A DNA stretch of 13,290 nucleotides, taken from assembly GCA_937951995.1 (NCBI GenBank), contig CALGAG010000066.1, positions 1 through 13,290 of the forward strand, in the 5' to 3' direction. Within the stretch, counting starts at the first letter, position 1. Each line of letters starts with the position of its first letter. The stretch comes from an uncultured Bacillota bacterium (lineage in GTDB: Bacteria; Bacillota; Clostridia; Tissierellales; Tissierellaceae). The position numbers and the translations under genes were made by a program. Below, piece by piece: positions 1-6,065 of the stretch. The notes under the pieces are model-generated. The model saw nothing but the letters and a program-made list of their open reading frames with translations, did no database searches and was not told the DNA's origin.

Positions 1-45
1 ACATTTCTCCAATACCTCCTTCACATTCTTGTTAAGTTGCGTCAC
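1..45 (-). CDS. Possible 5' end of the next leftward gene, cut by the window edge
   Basis: Two readings are possible after the upstream synthase-like gene stops at 65. A GTG at 45 opens a frame reading MTQLNKNVKEVLEKC to the window edge, but it has only a weak upstream GGGAT. Alternatively an AAGGAGG at 21-15 lies 10 nt before an ATG at 4, which would put nearly the whole gene outside the window. The strong Shine-Dalgarno favours the second reading; the tidy amphipathic peptide favours the first. Nothing can be said about function. Confidence 0.3.
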   Translation of the reverse strand, partial: MTQLNKNVKEVLEKC

Positions 46-64
46 ATTATCCCGATTATGTGAC
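41..64. repeat. Inverted repeat just after the synthase-like gene
   Basis: Perfect 7-bp arms GTCACAT (41-47) and ATGTGAC (58-64) flank a 10-nt centre that is itself partly symmetric. The element starts one base after the stop codon of the gene ending at 65. No T-run follows on either strand, so it is not a standard intrinsic terminator. It may be a protein-binding site or an mRNA 3'-end hairpin. Confidence 0.5.
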
Positions 65-799
65 CTAGATAAAGTTCTGTTCCCCTTCGAATACATGTAA
101 GTTCCATACCTGCATGTTTAAGTCCCCTGGTAAAACTTTATCCCAATACTTATCTTCCATTTGTAATTGATACAGCATCCATTGAACAAGTCTTCCAGCC
201 ATGTAGATATCATTTCTAAAATGTCTCCTGTAATCACAGCTCCTGATGGGATAATACATATCCAGTTTATCCCCCCTGTGGATGAACCAATACCCGATAG
301 TACAAGGCACACGTTCACCATGATGAGCCCCTGTATCTTCAGGAAACCAGATAGGGAGAAATGCTTGACGGGTATGGGGATCATCTCTCATAAGGTCTAT
401 CAAATCCCGGAGATTACCATACCTATACCTGATACCCATTATGTCTTGGGGAGCCCACATTCTTTCTGGGTAGGAATGGGAGAATTTACCATCTACCCGT
501 CTCCAATCCTCGTCATTCCGGTAATGAGGCCAATCCTTATAGGAAGGTGGGGGATTCAATGGCTTACCCGATACCCGTTCTATGAAATGATCGTCAGCCC
601 AGGGTAATGAGGGTTTAACGTCCTCAGCCCATGACCATTTTTCTGTAGGGATAGGTATGCTCATATTCAGATTAAAGATCTCCCACATGCCTATGTTTAC
701 GTCAATCGCCTGCCATTTCTTTGGTCTACATACTTTACCAAAAGATTTTAATAATTCCCCTGCTGTTTCAATAGCCTCTGTGGCATTGTTATATCTCAT
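65..799 (-). CDS. Thymidylate-synthase-superfamily protein, dCMP hydroxymethylase-like
   Basis: This 244-aa protein has the thymidylate synthase core. The catalytic Cys is Cys166 (RVPC), followed after 20 residues by Arg186 in an RSCD motif, and 11 residues later by Asp197 within FRND. The spacing Cys-20-Arg-11-Asp/Asn matches thymidylate synthase and T4 gp42. T4 dCMP hydroxymethylase has the same FRND string, with Asp where dUMP-using enzymes have Asn. LHVF at 234-237 matches the LHVY near the T4 C-terminus. The usual double Arg that binds phosphate reads Arg144-Gln145. The ATG at 799 is chosen over a TTG at 805 because GGAGG (813-809) sits 9 nt before it; the preceding gene stops 2 nt upstream. 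Likely reaction: hydroxymethylation or methylation of a dNMP, probably dCMP, using folate. The family is well supported; the substrate is inferred. Confidence 0.8.
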   Translation of the reverse strand: MRYNNATEAIETAGELLKSFGKVCRPKKWQAIDVNIGMWEIFNLNMSIPIPTEKWSWAEDVKPSLPWADDHFIERVSGKPLNPPPSYKDWPHYRNDEDWRRVDGKFSHSYPERMWAPQDIMGIRYRYGNLRDLIDLMRDDPHTRQAFLPIWFPEDTGAHHGERVPCTIGYWFIHRGDKLDMYYPIRSCDYRRHFRNDIYMAGRLVQWMLYQLQMEDKYWDKVLPGDLNMQVWNLHVFEGEQNFI

Positions 800-801
800 G
801 C

Positions 802-1653
802 TCAACGTCCTCCCCCTTTTTTCCCGAACAGATCCTGGTACACTTCGTCATCTAACTGGAAGGATGGAAGCATTTCATATAGTTCTTCCATATCCACCTG
901 TTCAGTTTCATCCCTGAGTATTCTGTCGAAGTTGAATGTAGCTCTTTGTTGGATGGCATAGTTATATACCTTCCTTTCATTCTTTAAATCAAAGTTCCTA
1001 CGGTATCGGGATTGAATTGTCTTCTGCCATTTTGTCTTAGGTTCCTGTTCCATCAGCTTAATGATCTGACCTTCAGACAGGCACATTGCCATCCACAGGT
1101 TAACCCCTATGACTGATTGGTAAGCGGCATCAATGCTCCAGTATACGTGCATATCTTCATAGTCGATTTCCATATAGTCACACAGCTTACGAAGAAAGAT
1201 ATGAACAAAGACCATATCAGCATATAACCTTTGAGCTATTTCACTGGCTCGTGTTCGTACTTGAACAATCCATCCTCTGGTTGGGGATTTACCCACAGAT
1301 ATATATTGCAAGCATGCTCCGGTACGGTTCATTCTTTTCTTGAAATCTAAGACTGTGGCAACCACATACTTCTTGCCGTCTGAATCCACATTCTTATAAT
1401 GATGCAGCCGGGCAATAAATTCTTTACAGTTCTGATCATCCCAATACAGAGTCATTAAGTTTCTGAACTTCGATTTGGTATAGCCAATACTTCCCATGTT
1501 GACGTCTTCAAGATGAGGGTTTTCAATTTCCATGAGGCAGTTGAAGTAGTGGGCATTACTTGAAATGTGTTCAGGTTGTCCTTTAAGTGCCTGGAGATTA
1601 ATATCTGCCCAGGCTTGGTGAAAAGTTGGTTTCTTAGTATGGATTCCGTACAT
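802..1653 (-). CDS. Second, divergent thymidylate-synthase-like protein
   Basis: This 283-aa protein keeps the synthase skeleton in diverged form. Cys114 (TGACLQ) is followed after 21 residues by Arg135 in a RASE motif, and 11 residues later by Asp146 (RLYAD). It then has MHVYW at 168-172, resembling the HVY motif of T4 dCMP hydroxymethylase. The phosphate-binding double Arg appears as Lys94-Lys95. A C-terminal tail of about 100 residues, charged and without recognised motifs, follows the core. The start is secure: GAGGAGGT lies 6-7 nt before the ATG. It stops 2 nt before the other synthase-like gene, so the pair is co-translated. It could be a second nucleotide-modifying enzyme with a different substrate, or a partner subunit, since these enzymes are dimers with shared active sites. 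Family assignment rests on motif order and spacing. Confidence 0.65.
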   Translation of the reverse strand: MYGIHTKKPTFHQAWADINLQALKGQPEHISSNAHYFNCLMEIENPHLEDVNMGSIGYTKSKFRNLMTLYWDDQNCKEFIARLHHYKNVDSDGKKYVVATVLDFKKRMNRTGACLQYISVGKSPTRGWIVQVRTRASEIAQRLYADMVFVHIFLRKLCDYMEIDYEDMHVYWSIDAAYQSVIGVNLWMAMCLSEGQIIKLMEQEPKTKWQKTIQSRYRRNFDLKNERKVYNYAIQQRATFNFDRILRDETEQVDMEELYEMLPSFQLDDEVYQDLFGKKGGGR

Positions 1654-2054
1654 ATAGTGACCTCCTCGATTACGTATATTTGTCTGCTTTGTCTTCCAAA
1701 TTCCAATGCTTTCTTTACCACTCCGGGTTCTTCATACGGATTCCCCATATATACGTCGATTCTGTTGCCCCTTATAGCCCCTCCAGTGTCCATTACGGTT
1801 CTCTTACCCATACCGGGTATATAAACGGTGGTTCCGTTTGGTAAGACGTCCCAATCCGTCGCTAAGGCCCTCGGTTTAATGTACTCACCTGAACGGGTAA
1901 TACCGAAAGCTGGATGGTCAGGGGCTTTACCACATTCTTCTTCTCTTAATGTGTATGCAGTTAGTTCAAATTCCCCCTGTGGAATGTATATCTCAGCTTC
2001 CACAGTAGGGGGTAATGTTGATAACAGCATAGACAGTAAGATCTCAATAACCAT
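1455..2054 (-). CDS. Secreted 3D-domain protein (double-psi beta-barrel, cell wall), with 3' end running into the next gene
   Basis: After a short hydrophobic N-terminus (residues 2-20, a possible weak signal peptide) this reads as a 3D domain: FELTAY, then the three characteristic aspartates around Asp67 (ATDWDVLPNGT), Asp89 (MDTGGAIRGN) and Asp100 (RIDVY), ending at FGRQ..QIYVIE near residue 130. 3D domains occur in MltA-type lytic transglycosylases and in Bacillus YocH/YuiC-like wall proteins, so a role in peptidoglycan cleavage is likely. The domain ends where the next gene begins, yet the frame stays open for about 65 more codons (134-199) inside that gene. That tail is probably not functional protein. 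The start overlaps the previous gene by 11 nt and has only a weak GAGAGA ribosome site. It is an odd guest among nucleotide enzymes. Confidence 0.8.
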   Translation of the reverse strand: MVIEILLSMLLSTLPPTVEAEIYIPQGEFELTAYTLREEECGKAPDHPAFGITRSGEYIKPRALATDWDVLPNGTTVYIPGMGKRTVMDTGGAIRGNRIDVYMGNPYEEPGVVKKALEFGRQSRQIYVIEEVTICTESILRNQLFTKPGQILISRHLKDNLNTFQVMPTTSTASWKLKTLILKTSTWEVLAIPNRSSET

Positions 2055-2703
2055 TGTTCTGTCTCTCTTGGTTTATTTTATTCTTACCCATGTAATGCTC
2101 GTACAAAGTATCTGGGGTAAATCCTACACATATACAAGCGGCTATGAAACATTCCCAAACCCCGAAGAGCCTATCAAGATATGCCCTTACGTCTGTGTCC
2201 TTGTGTGATTGCTTCCAGGGACGGTTCTTCAATTCGTTGGAAGCTAATCCCAATTCAAAGATTGCTTGTCCTGCCCAGTAGTATGGTTCTTGTCGGCATC
2301 GTTGCAGCCAGGACCACACACACTTGAATACTATGTCCAATGTGTCTCCTTTGAATTTCTCGTTATGAATATCTTCCCTGAGTTGTGCATCCTTCTGTAG
2401 ACAGAACACCCCCAATTCTTCAACGAATAAGTCTGTGGATAGTATTGACAATTCAGTTAAGAAATGTAAAGCATCAGCCCATTCTTCCATACGGACTTCC
2501 AGTTTCATTATACTGGGGTCAACAGCTTCACCAATTTCTTCTGTGGTTCTCCACATGAAATCTTTTAATCTTGCCTGACCATGTTTGTCGTGGAGATTTA
2601 CAGGTACAGAGGATGTTTGCAACAGTCCATTAGCTTCTTCGATGGGGTGATACTTTTTCATTAGTTCTCTTTGATGATCGAATATCTCTTGAAGTCTATC
2701 CAT
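2044..2703 (-). CDS. Dimeric all-alpha dUTPase/dCTPase family pyrophosphatase
   Basis: This 219-aa, mostly helical protein has the metal-binding motifs of the all-alpha NTP pyrophosphatases: Glu55, Glu56 and Glu59 (TTEEIGEAVD) and Glu74/Asp77 in EWADALHFLTE. It ends with KNKINQERQNNGY (residues 207-219), matching the K...N..RQ..GY signature of dimeric dUTPases, so it is complete to the last residue. Family members hydrolyse dUTP to dUMP; T4 gp56, a related enzyme, also destroys dCTP to keep normal cytosine out of phage DNA and feed the hydroxymethylase. Beside two synthase-like proteins with a dCMP-type Asp, a dCTP/dUTP-cleaving role fits well. AAAGGAGGT precedes the ATG, which overlaps the kinase stop as TAATG, implying coupled translation. 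Family confident; dCTP activity inferred. Confidence 0.85.
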   Translation of the reverse strand: MDRLQEIFDHQRELMKKYHPIEEANGLLQTSSVPVNLHDKHGQARLKDFMWRTTEEIGEAVDPSIMKLEVRMEEWADALHFLTELSILSTDLFVEELGVFCLQKDAQLREDIHNEKFKGDTLDIVFKCVWSWLQRCRQEPYYWAGQAIFELGLASNELKNRPWKQSHKDTDVRAYLDRLFGVWECFIAACICVGFTPDTLYEHYMGKNKINQERQNNGY

Positions 2704-3272
2704 TAATTTACCTCCTTTAAATATGTTCTCACTACGTCCAGTATGAAATCTTCTGAATCTTCTGTCCAGTCATAGGTTACTACATTGAACCCGGCACAGA
2801 GAAGAGTACCAACGGATTCCGTTCCCCTGAACATCTCATCATACTTATCATACACCTGATGTAATGACTTATGGTCAACGTACTGGTTTCTTTCTTTGAA
2901 GGAGAATAAGTTCATTTCCAATGGGATTCTACAATAGATGACTAAGGGTTTATGCATCCCCATAAGTAAAGGTAAGCCAACGTGTTCACGAGGGGACAAT
3001 GATACCTTATCCCTTACCACTTCCCCATATACTACTTCACTGAAATAACATCGGTCAAATACCACAGGGCCTAATGATACTTCCCCAAAATTACAGTTGT
3101 AAAGAGTCATGTAGATGTCACTGTAAAAGCTGCGTAATCTTCTTTCCATTTCTTTGGGGTCGTGAGATGGTTCAAACTTCTTAGGAAATGGAAACAATTC
3201 TGAAAACTCTTCTAACAATGTGTTCTTCAATGTGGTCTTACCGCAGTTGTCTGGTCCTTCTAAAATTATCAT
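2703..3272 (-). CDS. P-loop deoxynucleoside monophosphate kinase (thymidylate-kinase-like)
   Basis: The 189-aa protein opens directly with a P-loop (GPDNCGKTT, residues 6-14). It has the DR..FSEVVYG motif at 73-83 typical of thymidylate/nucleotide kinases, a core strand VIYCRIPLE near 111-119, and a lid-like charged segment around 126-148. It probably phosphorylates a dNMP to the diphosphate, plausibly the modified nucleotide made by the downstream synthases, as T4 gp1 does. Upstream in-frame ATGs exist at 3314 and 3278. I choose 3272 because GGAAGGAG (3287-3280) is 7 nt from it, and because 3314 lies inside the -10 box of the promoter that drives this gene. It leads a five-gene unit. Confidence 0.8.
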   Translation of the reverse strand: MIILEGPDNCGKTTLKNTLLEEFSELFPFPKKFEPSHDPKEMERRLRSFYSDIYMTLYNCNFGEVSLGPVVFDRCYFSEVVYGEVVRDKVSLSPREHVGLPLLMGMHKPLVIYCRIPLEMNLFSFKERNQYVDHKSLHQVYDKYDEMFRGTESVGTLLCAGFNVVTYDWTEDSEDFILDVVRTYLKEVN

Positions 3273-3313
3273 TGACATTCTCCTTCCGTATCTACAGTTA
3301 ATGGGATAATTCA

Positions 3314-3343
3314 ATTATAACATTTACAGGTTACCTTTGTCAA
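3314..3343 (-). promoter_or_regulatory. Strong sigma-A promoter for the nucleotide-metabolism genes
   Basis: Reading leftward: TTGACA (3343-3338), an 18-nt spacer and TATAAT (3319-3314), both perfect consensus hexamers. TTATAA with a 17-nt spacer is an equivalent reading. The -35 box overlaps the stop codon of the helicase gene. Transcription should start near 3307, giving a leader of about 35 nt before the kinase ATG at 3272. Confidence 0.85.
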
Positions 3344-4785
3344 TTAAAAATTTCATACTTATAATTTTGAACATACTCGGATAAGTCTTGTTTCAAAAGT
3401 GTTGCCTGCCACATATGATAGTCTATTGTATCTCTTGCCAGCATAACATATGTGAACACTCTTCGCTTTTGTCCCAGACGGTGAATCCGTTTCAATGCCT
3501 GGTAGTAATCATCATACTTTTTAGACAGTGAGTGGAAGATACAATACCTGGCAGCATGGAGCGTGATGCCAATACCCTTGGAGATCTGCATTATCATTAT
3601 GGGATAGTCAGGGTCATTCTGGAATTTATATTTAGCATCATCCGCAGCTGTCTCTGATGTACCCCCGTAGATTAGGAGAGGTTTGTGTTTCTTCAATCTC
3701 ATCATCAGCTGTTTCAGTTCCCATACATAATAGGCATAGATCACGATCTTCTCTCCTTGTTCCACCTTTAATTCTGTCAATTCTACCGTTGCATCAAGCT
3801 TCTCAGTTCCGATGGGGTAGGTGATACGTTTACCTTCTAATTTATTTTCAGCTGTTATGAATCCCCCGGCTATCTGTTGTAATCGTAAAGCCTTAACCAA
3901 CGGTATGTCTGCCACGTAGGGGAATCCATTTAAGGTTACAATGCCTTCTTTCTTCATGGTATCGTATATATCCCTGGTCTTTTTCTCAATGTCCACAGGG
4001 ATAACTTGTGGGGCTGCCCGTTCAGGAATCTCCAAACATTCTTCTTCACGTATGCGAACAGCACATTGATGAACAGCTTCTAAGAATAGTTCTGATTCTT
4101 TGTACCCAATGATGTTCTTGTTATAGTATCCCCCCATAATAGCAAATTTATTTCTGAACTTAAAGAAATTAGTCCCAAAGATTTGATCGTCCAGGAACCT
4201 GTATTGACCAAAGACGTCCATTCTGCATCTGGTTATCATCGTCCCAGTCATGATTAACCTGTGGTCAGATTTTTTAGCCAGTTTGTATGCAGCCTTTGAT
4301 CGTGCAGACGTATTGGACTTTATCATTTGAGACTCATCACATATGACAGCATCTGCATTGAACTCCAGCAGACGGTTCATATATTCCTGATCTTTCTTAT
4401 CATTGTTACCCCTGCGTATCTCTGATGCTGAATCATAACTGATCAGGATAACATGGAGTCCCTTCTTGGTTGATTCCCTAATAGCATCGTCAATTATCTG
4501 TAACTTTTCTTTCCGTTGTCCTCTGACTCGGTAGGTTTTATATGGGATGGTATCAGGAAGATGAGTGTTGAACTCATCCTCCCATACCCCCAACACAACC
4601 TTTGGAGCCAGGATGATAACCTTTTTCAATCCGTCCCGGAGATACCGAGCACCCAGGTTATCAATGGCAATCTTTGTCTTACCAAGACCGGGGTCAAGCA
4701 ATAATGCTGTGTGCTTTTGTGTCAATGTCTTGTATAATGCTACTTTCTGATGCTTGAATGGTTGTGTCTTGAACTTATACTTCAT
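3340..4785 (-). CDS. SNF2-family DEAD/H-like helicase
   Basis: This 481-aa superfamily 2 ATPase has helicase motifs in order: a Q-like FKHQ near 10-13, Walker A DPGLGKT (31-37), ILAPKVVLGVWEDE (58-71), Walker B variant DESQ (150-153), motif III TGT (180-182), the second RecA domain with GIGITLHAARY (404-414), and motif VI QALKRIHRLGQ (429-439). The RIHRLGQ motif is typical of SNF2 translocases. Stand-alone phage SNF2 proteins of this size are common near replication genes and probably remodel protein-DNA complexes or help replication or repair; the exact role is unknown. The ribosome site is AGGAAGTGA. Its start is 4 nt after the previous stop, so it belongs to the operon from the 5.9-kb promoter. 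Confidence 0.92.
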   Translation of the reverse strand: MKYKFKTQPFKHQKVALYKTLTQKHTALLLDPGLGKTKIAIDNLGARYLRDGLKKVIILAPKVVLGVWEDEFNTHLPDTIPYKTYRVRGQRKEKLQIIDDAIRESTKKGLHVILISYDSASEIRRGNNDKKDQEYMNRLLEFNADAVICDESQMIKSNTSARSKAAYKLAKKSDHRLIMTGTMITRCRMDVFGQYRFLDDQIFGTNFFKFRNKFAIMGGYYNKNIIGYKESELFLEAVHQCAVRIREEECLEIPERAAPQVIPVDIEKKTRDIYDTMKKEGIVTLNGFPYVADIPLVKALRLQQIAGGFITAENKLEGKRITYPIGTEKLDATVELTELKVEQGEKIVIYAYYVWELKQLMMRLKKHKPLLIYGGTSETAADDAKYKFQNDPDYPIMIMQISKGIGITLHAARYCIFHSLSKKYDDYYQALKRIHRLGQKRRVFTYVMLARDTIDYHMWQATLLKQDLSEYVQNYKYEIFN

Positions 4786-4789
4786 CGTT

Positions 4790-5023
4790 TCACTTCCTGT
4801 TTGTTTTGACTTGGATCTTCTCCCCGTTAGCCCATATCGTTGTAGTCAGGTTACCATCTTCATCAGCTATGCATTGAATCATTGCAGCGGTAATCTCTTT
4901 GCCTTTGTCTAATTGTGTCAGGGTTAAATACATTCCTCCTGTGGTACTTTGGGAAGGACCCCCAACTAAGGGGGTCTTTCTTCCGTCACAGTTACCATGA
5001 ACCCAGAAGTTACGTTTAGCCAT
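4790..5023 (-). CDS. Small hypothetical phage protein, 77 aa
   Basis: The start follows AGGAGG by 6-7 nt, and the upstream gene's TAG stop overlaps that site (ATAGGAGG). The sequence alternates polar and hydrophobic residues in its second half (ITAAMIQCIADEDGNL, then TTTIWANGEKIQV), suggesting a small beta-rich fold. A Gly/Ser/Thr-rich stretch lies at residues 21-30. It has two Cys but no metal-binding pair and no membrane segment. I do not recognise it. Position immediately before the SNF2 helicase suggests an early, replication-time gene. Confidence 0.75.
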   Translation of the reverse strand: MAKRNFWVHGNCDGRKTPLVGGPSQSTTGGMYLTLTQLDKGKEITAAMIQCIADEDGNLTTTIWANGEKIQVKTNRK

Positions 5024-5033
5024 TGTAATCCTC

Positions 5034-5204
5034 CTATTTGTAAATATTCAATCCCATCTTGGCTTCTGTTCCCGGGATGCCAATGTTTCCAGCTGTGGTT
5101 GCAATGATCTCAGATTTACCGGATTTGCTTTGACCAAAAGTCTTTGTTAAATCCACCTTGATTGTTAAAATGTTCTTTTCTACCTTCATCTCGATATTTT
5201 TCAT
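5034..5204 (-). CDS. Small conserved-type phage protein, 56 aa
   Basis: AAAAGGAGG precedes the ATG by 6 nt, and the gene starts 1 nt after the zinc-ribbon gene's stop. The protein begins MKNIEMKVEKNILTIKVDL, continues with a GQSKSGKSEIIATTAGN segment and ends GLNIYK. The strand-turn-strand pattern and GxSxSGKS...IA...GN...P..GLN.Y layout resemble a short hypothetical protein family I recall from many Bacillota phages and prophages, without a known function. The GKS here is not a P-loop: the protein is far too small and lacks the fold. Cytoplasmic, no membrane segment. Confidence 0.8.
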   Translation of the reverse strand: MKNIEMKVEKNILTIKVDLTKTFGQSKSGKSEIIATTAGNIGIPGTEAKMGLNIYK

Positions 5205-5205
5205 T

Positions 5206-5568
5206 TTACTTCCTCCTTTTAGGTTTTTCGAATAGATGATTGAATTTCCTTACCCAATAATCAGAATCGCTCATGTTACAGATGATACAGTTCTTTACGT
5301 CCAGTTCCTCGTTACGGATAAACCTCCTTTCTTTTCGGCAGTATGGACAATACATATACCCCCTTTTAGGTTTAGTTTCTGTCTTCGGTGGAAACGCCTG
5401 GTTTCTGGAAATGAGTTCCACCGTACAATTAGGATTCTTTTTCTTCAGCTTGAAATAATATTCCTTTACCCGTTTGAAGTTAGCTTCACGAGATTCATTC
5501 TCTCTTACCGGAAAGTGTATTATCTCATGTGATTTTGTGTTCCTAACTGAAATCCCCCAAAGTACCAT
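5206..5568 (-). CDS. Zinc-ribbon protein, 120 aa
   Basis: Two Cys pairs, CPYC near residues 74-77 and CIIC near 94-97, form a probable four-Cys zinc site in the C-terminal half. The region is strongly basic (KPKRGYMYCPYCRKERRF, later KPKRRK), so nucleic acid or protein binding is plausible. The N-terminal half mixes strands with a helix rich in Lys (YYFKLKKKNP). The reading frame can start at GTG 5574, but the ATG at 5568 is preferred because GGAGG (5580-5576) is 7 nt before it and only 1 nt before the GTG. It stops 1 nt before the 56-aa gene. Function unknown beyond the metal site. Confidence 0.8.
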   Translation of the reverse strand: MVLWGISVRNTKSHEIIHFPVRENESREANFKRVKEYYFKLKKKNPNCTVELISRNQAFPPKTETKPKRGYMYCPYCRKERRFIRNEELDVKNCIICNMSDSDYWVRKFNHLFEKPKRRK

Positions 5569-5600
5569 AGTCACCCCTCCCCCACACGCACGTATTTATT

Positions 5601-5876
5601 TTAATGTTCGGTTTTTTCTTCTGCTCCAATTTCTGCTTTGTAGCTTTCAATCAATTCAACAGCTTCCATCATTTCTTCTTCATTTAAGTTACCTTCCAGA
5701 TAGTTGGTCAGTTCAGCAATTAACAATGCCGCTTCTCCGGGGGTAACACTCCCAATTCCCTTAAAAGATCGAACTGAACCTGTTTCCTCATAATGTTCAA
5801 ACAAGAATGTGATACCCTTTCCCTCTTTCTTTTCGCCCTCATATTCAACGGTGATTCTTTTTCTTATTTCTTCCAT
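5601..5876 (-). CDS. Acidic hypothetical protein, 91 aa, first gene of the leftward block
   Basis: The ATG follows an AAAGGATGA ribosome site. The N-terminal 30 residues look like two strands (RITVEYEGEK, GITFLFEHYEE); the rest is acidic helix (ALLIAELTNYLEGNLNEEEMMEAVELIESYKAEIGAEEK). There is no Cys pair and no membrane segment. I do not recognise the family. It is the first gene after the leftward promoter at 5928-5956, so it should be among the earliest expressed; small acidic first genes of phage early operons are often host-interaction proteins, but that is only context. Confidence 0.75.
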   Translation of the reverse strand: MEEIRKRITVEYEGEKKEGKGITFLFEHYEETGSVRSFKGIGSVTPGEAALLIAELTNYLEGNLNEEEMMEAVELIESYKAEIGAEEKTEH

Positions 5877-5927
5877 ACGATCATCCTTTCTTGAATGTTC
5901 TCGGTTAATGTTTCCCGGTACAATACC

Positions 5928-5956
5928 ATTATATCGCTTTATGAACGCTATTACAA
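5928..5956 (-). promoter_or_regulatory. Leftward sigma-A promoter for the block 5876 to 3340
   Basis: TTGTAA (5956-5951), a 17-nt spacer and TATAAT (5933-5928) read leftward; five of six -35 bases and all -10 bases match consensus. Start expected near 5921. The sequence from the -10 onward, TATAATGGTATT, is identical at the other leftward promoter at 12795-12806. The -35 overlaps an inverted repeat (ACAACTC 5953-5959 / GAGTTGT 5970-5976). Confidence 0.85.
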
Positions 5957-5972
5957 CTCTTTATTCGGGGAG

Positions 5973-6046
5973 TTGTTAAATTTTTTCAAAAGATATTGCA
6001 AGCAGTGTTTCAGTGTGTTACAATTAAATTGTTAAATTTTAACAAT
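5973..6046. promoter_or_regulatory. Candidate operators in the divergent control region
   Basis: TTGTTAAATTTT occurs at 5973-5984 and again at 6029-6040. The second copy is part of a perfect palindrome with 9-bp arms, ATTGTTAAA and TTTAACAAT around one base (6028-6046), covering the expected start of the rightward transcript. A shorter palindrome CAATT-A-AATTG (6021-6031) overlaps its -10. This is the usual placing of repressor sites; the small HTH protein encoded next is the obvious candidate ligand. Confidence 0.6.
5996..6024 (+). promoter_or_regulatory. Rightward promoter for the replication block
   Basis: TTGCAA (5996-6001), 17-nt spacer and TACAAT (6019-6024) preceded by TG at 6016-6017, an extended -10. 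Start is expected near 6031, leaving a leader of about 35 nt before the HTH gene. Its -35 lies 40 bp from the -35 of the leftward promoter, so the two promoters are back to back. Confidence 0.7.
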
Positions 6047-6065
6047 CACGAGGGGAGGTGAACTA

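Noticed and set aside
167..607. Top-strand 146-codon open frame opposite the synthase-like gene
   Set aside because: No ribosome site and no recognisable motifs; it is a shadow of the clearly homologous bottom-strand gene.
5104..5124. GKS sequence in the 56-aa protein as a P-loop
   Set aside because: The preceding residues do not fit Walker A and the protein is too small for a P-loop fold.
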